This document shows positions 59,860 through 64,000 of a stretch of 64,000 nucleotides of DNA, piece by piece. Every line of letters begins with the position of its first letter. Within the stretch, counting starts at the first letter, position 1. Below the pieces are notes generated by a model. That model worked only from the letters and a program-made list of their open reading frames with translations, had not been told where the DNA came from and did not search any database. Source of the DNA: Polytrichum commune (taxonomy: Eukaryota; Streptophyta; Polytrichopsida; Polytrichales; Polytrichaceae); NCBI GenBank assembly GCA_950295325.1, contig OX485808.1, forward strand, positions 36,414,527 through 36,478,526, given 5' to 3'. Made by a program: the position numbers and the translations under genes.

Positions 59860-59865
59860 TACAAA

Positions 59866-60001
59866 AAACTCTCTCTAAACTAATATCCTTGGGACCGGCC
59901 GGAAGATATTAGTTTGTGAAGGATATTAGTTTACACAAATTATATGGGGGGTAACAAATACGGGGCATGTGCCCGCATATTAGTTTAGACAGAGTTTACT
60001 G
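59866..60001. mobile_element. Small hAT-like MITE, left end damaged
   Basis: Arms AACTCTCTCTAAACTAATAT (from about 59867) and ATATTAGTTTAGACAGAGTT with TACTG (to 60001) form an inverted repeat. The right end inverted, CAGTAAACTCTGTCTAAAC, resembles a widespread plant hAT-MITE terminus. The matching CAGTA is missing at the left, next to the end of the 17-kb element. Confidence 0.6.
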
Positions 60002-60344
60002 TATTTTGGGTCTGGTTGAGGTGAGTGCAAGATGCCGTCAAGAATCACGTTGTTGCCCAAGGTCAGAGTCAAATACTGTGAGAAACTTAGGGTTTTGTCA
60101 TCAACAAGCGACCGCAAGCACCGAATGCCCCAAGTGATCCGCCTATCGTCATGTTACTGATAAATTGTAAAATCATTTACACACATACAACCCTTTTCTA
60201 TTTTTGAAGAAATCAAATACCTCAAAGGTGGAGTTAACAGCTAGCTTGTTCTCATTTAGAAGTCGGGAAACATGTGAGTTGATCTTGTTGGAAATGTAGG
60301 CTGTTCACTCGATGCTGCATGTGCAACAGAAGAAACAAATCTCC

Positions 60345-60905
60345 GCTTTGATAATGAATAAGATGTTCATACGAGCTCCAGAAACTATGAGGAAAAATGG
60401 CTACAACCTCAATTTGGATTTGCTAAGATCAATTTATACTATTCAGTTTTTTAATGTTCTAGGAGAAGTGGGAAGTTTTAAAACTTGTGAGTATACTAGA
60501 AGTTGTGTGGAATGATTTGAGCACCAATGTGCATTTATTGTGTAGGCCAGGTACCAAGCGTCCATTACAAAAAAAGGGTTTTTGACACCATCTTCATGTA
60601 CTTCTAGTCCCATAAGTCATTTGGCTTCTTGGACCTTAACAACAATTCCAAATCATTAGAGTGAGTCTTTAATTTGAACATAGTTTAGGTTGGAAGTTAG
60701 TTGTTTTGCATACAAAACTTTCCATGTTCAGTAAGTTTCCAGTGCATGCTTGGAATCAATGCAGAGTTCTCATTGAAGAACTTTGTATACTGCTTCTCCA
60801 AGGACCAATGTCGTTCGTTTAAACCTCCACACTGACTCCAAGCATGTGCTAAAAATTTATCGAACATCAAAATTTTCGTATGCAAAACAACCAACTCCCG
60901 ATTAA
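60345..60905. repeat. Dispersed repeat (copy of 8465-8885) ending in a fold-back
   Basis: 60345-60762 matches 8465-8885. At its right end, GTTGTTTTGCATACAAAACT (60697) returns inverted at about 60875-60898, and words around GTGCATGCTTGGAATCAATG return inverted at about 60828-60850. A hairpin of some 200 bp is possible. The copy at 8465 has one arm only. Confidence 0.75.
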
Positions 60906-61729
60906 AATACCAGTTGAAATCAACAATAACTCTACTGGCTTAACAAAGACAACATGCTCCAGCTTACATTGCCATAATATAGTCTCAGGACGTGAACCAT
61001 GAATGTGGAATTCGTGACATATTTGAGCCTAATGAGCCATGTGCGGTCTCAAGGACGGCAGTGGAGGAGGGATGGATTGTGGAGTCCACCTCATTACAAC
61101 CCTCCCACTTTGCAAATCGAACCCCCTGTTGGTAACACCTTCACAAAGCAAGCAATTGTAGACAAATAGTTGAACCCAAAGCTTTTAAGAAGAGTTCCAC
61201 ACTTACCAACAAAGCAATCAAATTGACACCCCGTTGTGTGATCCCTGGTTCAACACCAAAATATCAAGTTAGATGTATTTTGCCATGTGACATATCCGTA
61301 TTGGTCAAGACCATGCTCAATCCGTCATGGAAACTAGCTTTCAACACTTGGAAGTGTTGAACCAAACATCCCTCTACGGTAATCAGAAACTAAAATGAAA
61401 TATATTAAAATAATTCACACATGCAGCAATAGCCCAAATGGTAGCCACCAATTCGACCATGGGCCATCTACAACAATAAGTTGTTCCTGTAAGTGCGTCC
61501 ATGTCTTGAGTTTCTTCTGAGTACTGATCTCCATAGGAGGTGGGAAGACTCGTGCAAATTGTTGTATGCACAAGGAAACCAGGAGAGATAAGACAAACAC
61601 CTCGAGTAGAAAAGCAATATTTGATTACTTGGAAGAAGAAAATACAATACAATTTTTCTTTGTGCGTGGATAGATCTGAGACAACTTGGGTAATTGTTCT
61701 GCATAAATTTTGGGCAGGGGGCAGAAAAT
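60906..61729. other. No supported gene
   Basis: Minus-strand frames at 61383-61730 continue beyond the aldolase fragment but show no convincing aldolase sequence. They may be an old intron or flank. The rest is unassigned. Confidence 0.4.
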
Positions 61730-61985
61730 AAACCGACCTTTTGCAACGCTCGGCAAGGGCCATCCAAGCCTTGAGTTGAGTTTTCTCCATCAGTGCCATC
61801 AATGGGCTGAAGGCCAGTGTCCACTTTGATCCCGGGCAAGATGCCTTGCTCCTTAACAATGTCCACAAAAGGCACTCCTACCTGCCATTACTGAAGCAGG
61901 GTGTCGTCAAACATAATTGTGTCACTAATGTACTGCACCCACCATAGAGAATTCAAAACTTGAGTACCATTCCAGACAACATCCC
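61730..61985 (-). pseudogene. Class I fructose-bisphosphate aldolase fragment
   Basis: The minus strand encodes YISDTIMFDDTLLQ, then a stop (TAA), then PFVDIVKEQGILPGIKVDTG and GTDGENSTQGLDG. These match consecutive blocks of plant class I aldolase, an enzyme of glycolysis and the Calvin cycle. One extra C at about 61760 shifts the frame from LAERCK, which is still visible in the neighbouring frame. With one stop, one shift and missing flanks it is a relic. The catalytic Lys lies outside the fragment. Confidence 0.8.
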
Positions 61986-62005
61986 AGGCATATTTTGATC
62001 CCCAT

Positions 62006-62470
62006 CTACAAATGGGGAGATCTGACTGCTGGTTCCAGATGGGCTGCTTCGGGGAGATTTAGGGCACGAACGGTCGAGATGCGAGCGTTTCCAAGCCCAA
62101 CCGGGTTGCGTGTAGATGTCTTTGGGTTTTCCTCTCTTCATTCAATTAGGTATAATCTATGGATTCCTGTAAAATGATCAGCCATTTGCCTAAAGTCTTG
62201 AACTTGAATCGGTCATATCTCAAACCCAACCGGCCCATCTGTTACTAGCAGCCAGATCTCCCCATTCGTAGGGCTGGTTGAGTTTGAGAAACGACCGGTT
62301 CAAATTCAAGAATCTAGGCAAAGTGTCGATCGTTTTAAAGAAATCTACAGGATGCACCTTAAATTAATAATGGAAACCCGAAAGGTATCAACATGTAACC
62401 AGTTGGACTCGGAAACACTTGGATCTTGACAACTGATTGTGCCCAAAACCTCCCCGGAAACTGATCTCCA
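62006..62470. repeat. Composite of inverted repeat-F copies
   Basis: A repeat-F unit (about 62049-62270, ends TCGGGGAGATTTA and, inverted, CGAATGGGGAGAT) is followed directly by a second in inverse orientation (about 62272-62465). A short inverted piece of the end lies before it (62006-62045). The two arms could fold over about 200 bp. It inserted into the aldolase-derived region. Confidence 0.65.
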
Positions 62471-62479
62471 TCTCGGGTT

Positions 62480-62580
62480 TACATAAGAGCTTTAGGTGCA
62501 GGAACCATTGTCTTATCAGACATAATTAGGTCACTAACATATTGCACCCCCTACCCACCATAAAGAATTTGAACTTGAGT
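62480..62580 (-). pseudogene. Second, more decayed copy of the aldolase-flank segment
   Basis: CAGACATAATTAGGTCACTAA and the following 60 bases parallel 61905-61970 (CAAACATAATTGTGTCACTAA), so part of the aldolase fragment exists twice around repeat F. No open frame of use remains. Confidence 0.5.
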
Positions 62581-62929
62581 ACCACATTAAGACGCTTTGG
62601 TCTGTATTCACCATTAAGGATCAACCTCGCGATGACGGCTCCATTCTATATGAACGACTTTAAATGCTTCTAAAGAACTAATGACTTGCTATTTCACAAA
62701 GAGCCATAGCAACATGCTTGGAAAGAAGGAAGGCAATGGGAGGAATCCATTGATCAGAACATTTGTGTTTAGAATAGAAAAAAATTATGTTTTCAAATGT
62801 CGATGGTTTTTCAATTCAAAGCATTTTACCTAAAGCAAGGGTCACCATCCAAATCCAAACCTCCCTAGGTATTTAATTTTTCACTTTTAGAAATTTACTT
62901 AATTTCCGGGGAGTGCTATCTTGTGAGCG

Positions 62930-62985
62930 GTGAGCAGTGAGCGGTGAGCGATGAGCGGTAATTTGTGAGCGGTGAAGAAAACAAA
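62930..62985. repeat. Minisatellite of GTGAGCG-type units
   Basis: GAGCGGTGAGCAGTGAGCGG and following GTGAGCGATGAGCGG form about seven 7-8 bp units. Similar words (GTGAGCATGCGAGCGTG) recur near 63152. Confidence 0.8.
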
Positions 62986-63199
62986 ATATTTGGTAATAGG
63001 ACCCCGAGTATCCTATAACCGTGGTCTAAAGAAATAATTTTTTAGGGTTCAATAATAAGAAGATTGGGGAGGACAAATAATATGAATGCTAGATTGCAAG
63101 TAGTGAGCAATGCAAAAGACCAATATGTACACGACTTGGGGTTGCTAGTATGTGAGCATGCGAGCGTGAACATGTGAGCCTTCAATTTTATCCCGGTTA

Positions 63200-63600
63200 T
63201 GGTTTGTAAATCCGTTGGGGGCCTATGACTGTGGAATTACATGTAAGGGTCTATAGTCCAAATGAACAACAAATGAGAATGTTGCTATAACAATTTTGTA
63301 CTAAAAATGAACTAATATACATTCAACTGTTGAGATAATAATAATGTAATTGGAGACAATGTGTAAGCAAACTCATGTTGAAAACAAGTGTAGCATGTTA
63401 GAATGTTTCACTATAATACACATCAATGTAAAATTTAAATACATCATAACACCATCATGAGGGTGACATTTACGAAGTCCCAAACATAAAGAACAACAAA
63501 AGTGGATTGTAGATATAAATCGGGTAGTAGATTAAAATTGTTGAAGTTATTGGAAATCAAATTTCAAAAATCAAAAATCAAAAATCAAATCATGAATACA
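63200..63600. other. AT-rich stretch, no gene
   Basis: Nothing assignable. A short TCAAAAATC repeat lies at about 63566-63590. Confidence 0.4.
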
Positions 63601-63603
63601 AAC

Positions 63604-64000
63604 TTAAATATCGTCGGACTCAGATGCACTGAGTTCAAAATAAGCACATACTCTAGTATCGTAATATCTACGAGGTGAAGGTGAAATTGAAGATGAAGTA
63701 GATGAAGCATTAGCATAAGCTTCAGCTAAAGCCTCAGCATACACAGGGAGGCTTTGAGGACTAAGAGAGGGGCTTCTCAATAATCCATGGTGCCGATAAA
63801 ATGACGAGATTTGTATCGGCGATGGATTCATCCAACTAAAAACAACAAACCATGTATTAGAATATGTAACAACAAATTAGAATACAAAATCTAGAATTTG
63901 CAATTGAAGTTGTTGAGAAAAAAACAATGAAAAAACTTACTCACATAAGTTAAGAAGTGCGGCGTCTTCTATTGGAGTATCATCATCAAAGTCCATACCA
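63604..64000 (-). CDS. Unassigned partial gene at the window edge
   Basis: Minus strand. The last exon is about 63831-63604 (PSPIQISSFYRHHGLL; SASESDDI, then stop), rich in Ser and Pro. An upstream exon entering from beyond 64000 reads MDFDDDTPIEDAALLNL up to a possible donor (GTGAGT) at about 63944. The intron between would be about 110 bp. The join phase is uncertain. I do not recognise the protein. An acidic start like this occurs in several plant transposon-associated ORFs, but that is no proof. Confidence 0.35.

Larger units (their letters stand above)
42892..59863. mobile_element. 16.96-kb DNA transposon candidate (Sola-like), two main genes
   Basis: The proposed element is 42896-59859. 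Ends are GGGTGCAAGCATGGTAAAGT and, inverted, GGGGGCAAGCATGGTAAAGT; identity continues for GGAC, 23 of 24 bases. TACA flanks both sides (42892-42895 and 59860-59863). Weaker similarity (CATTGTAA and CAATGTAAA) follows inside the termini. Inside are a coiled-coil/zinc-finger/AT-hook gene on plus (43560-48700) and a DDD transposase candidate on minus (50880-54845), convergent. A 4-bp duplication with a DDD transposase is the known signature of Sola. Assignment to Sola rather than a new superfamily is inference. The reading frames are intact, so it may be functional. Confidence 0.75.

Noticed and set aside
59866-60001. Part of the terminal repeat of the 17-kb element
   Set aside because: It has its own hAT-MITE-like inverted arms and lies outside TACA. 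Its missing left end is a caveat for the exact history of the junction.
1-64000. tRNA, rRNA or other structured RNA genes
   Set aside because: None recognised by eye; a covariance-model scan would be needed to exclude them.

Overview
The window looks like nuclear DNA of a streptophyte plant, most likely a non-seed lineage (bryophyte or charophyte grade). The reasons are spliced genes with GT-AG introns, a protein-kinase/NB-ARC/LRR immune receptor of the kind described from mosses, fragments of plant Rab GTPase and aldolase genes, and very dense plant-type transposons. I saw no tRNA, rRNA, CRISPR or prokaryotic operon signal. The species cannot be named from the sequence alone.

Layout. (1) 1-8.2 kb: a MULE (Mutator-like) transposase gene on the minus strand, split by two solo LTRs with perfect 5-bp target duplications, a third LTR cut by the window edge, and a small non-autonomous hAT element. 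(2) 8.4-33.7 kb: two diverged copies of a long non-coding repeat (A about 8.89-17.4 kb; B about 18.7-19.9 and 28.2-31.4 kb). Copy A holds a Tourist-like MITE and two hAT-type elements, one with the 3' part of a hAT transposase. Copy B holds a 7.85-kb LINE flanked by an exceptional 477-bp direct duplication. Two inverted 427-bp MITEs follow. (3) 33.7-38 kb: mostly non-coding, with a Rab fragment and a decayed copia fragment. (4) 38.0-42.8 kb: an NLR with MLKL-like N-terminal module, kinase, NB-ARC and an almost pure 24-residue LRR array, broken by one TGA codon. (5) 42.9-59.86 kb: a 16.96-kb DNA transposon candidate with matching termini and a TACA duplication, carrying two convergent spliced genes: a DDD transposase candidate and a coiled-coil/zinc-finger/AT-hook protein. 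(6) 59.9-64 kb: MITEs, a decayed aldolase fragment, and an unassigned partial gene at the edge.

Most interesting: the LINE combines, in one very long ORF2, a 2A-like motif, an APE endonuclease, RT, RNase H, a CCHC knuckle and a C-terminal domain resembling the restriction-like endonuclease of R2-type LINEs. This is a dual-endonuclease architecture known to me from Dualen/RandI of green algae. The 17-kb element is the second: its transposase shows a D..D..D pattern and a 4-bp target duplication, as in the Sola superfamily, and it carries a second gene of unknown role. The domain and family assignments were made by eye.
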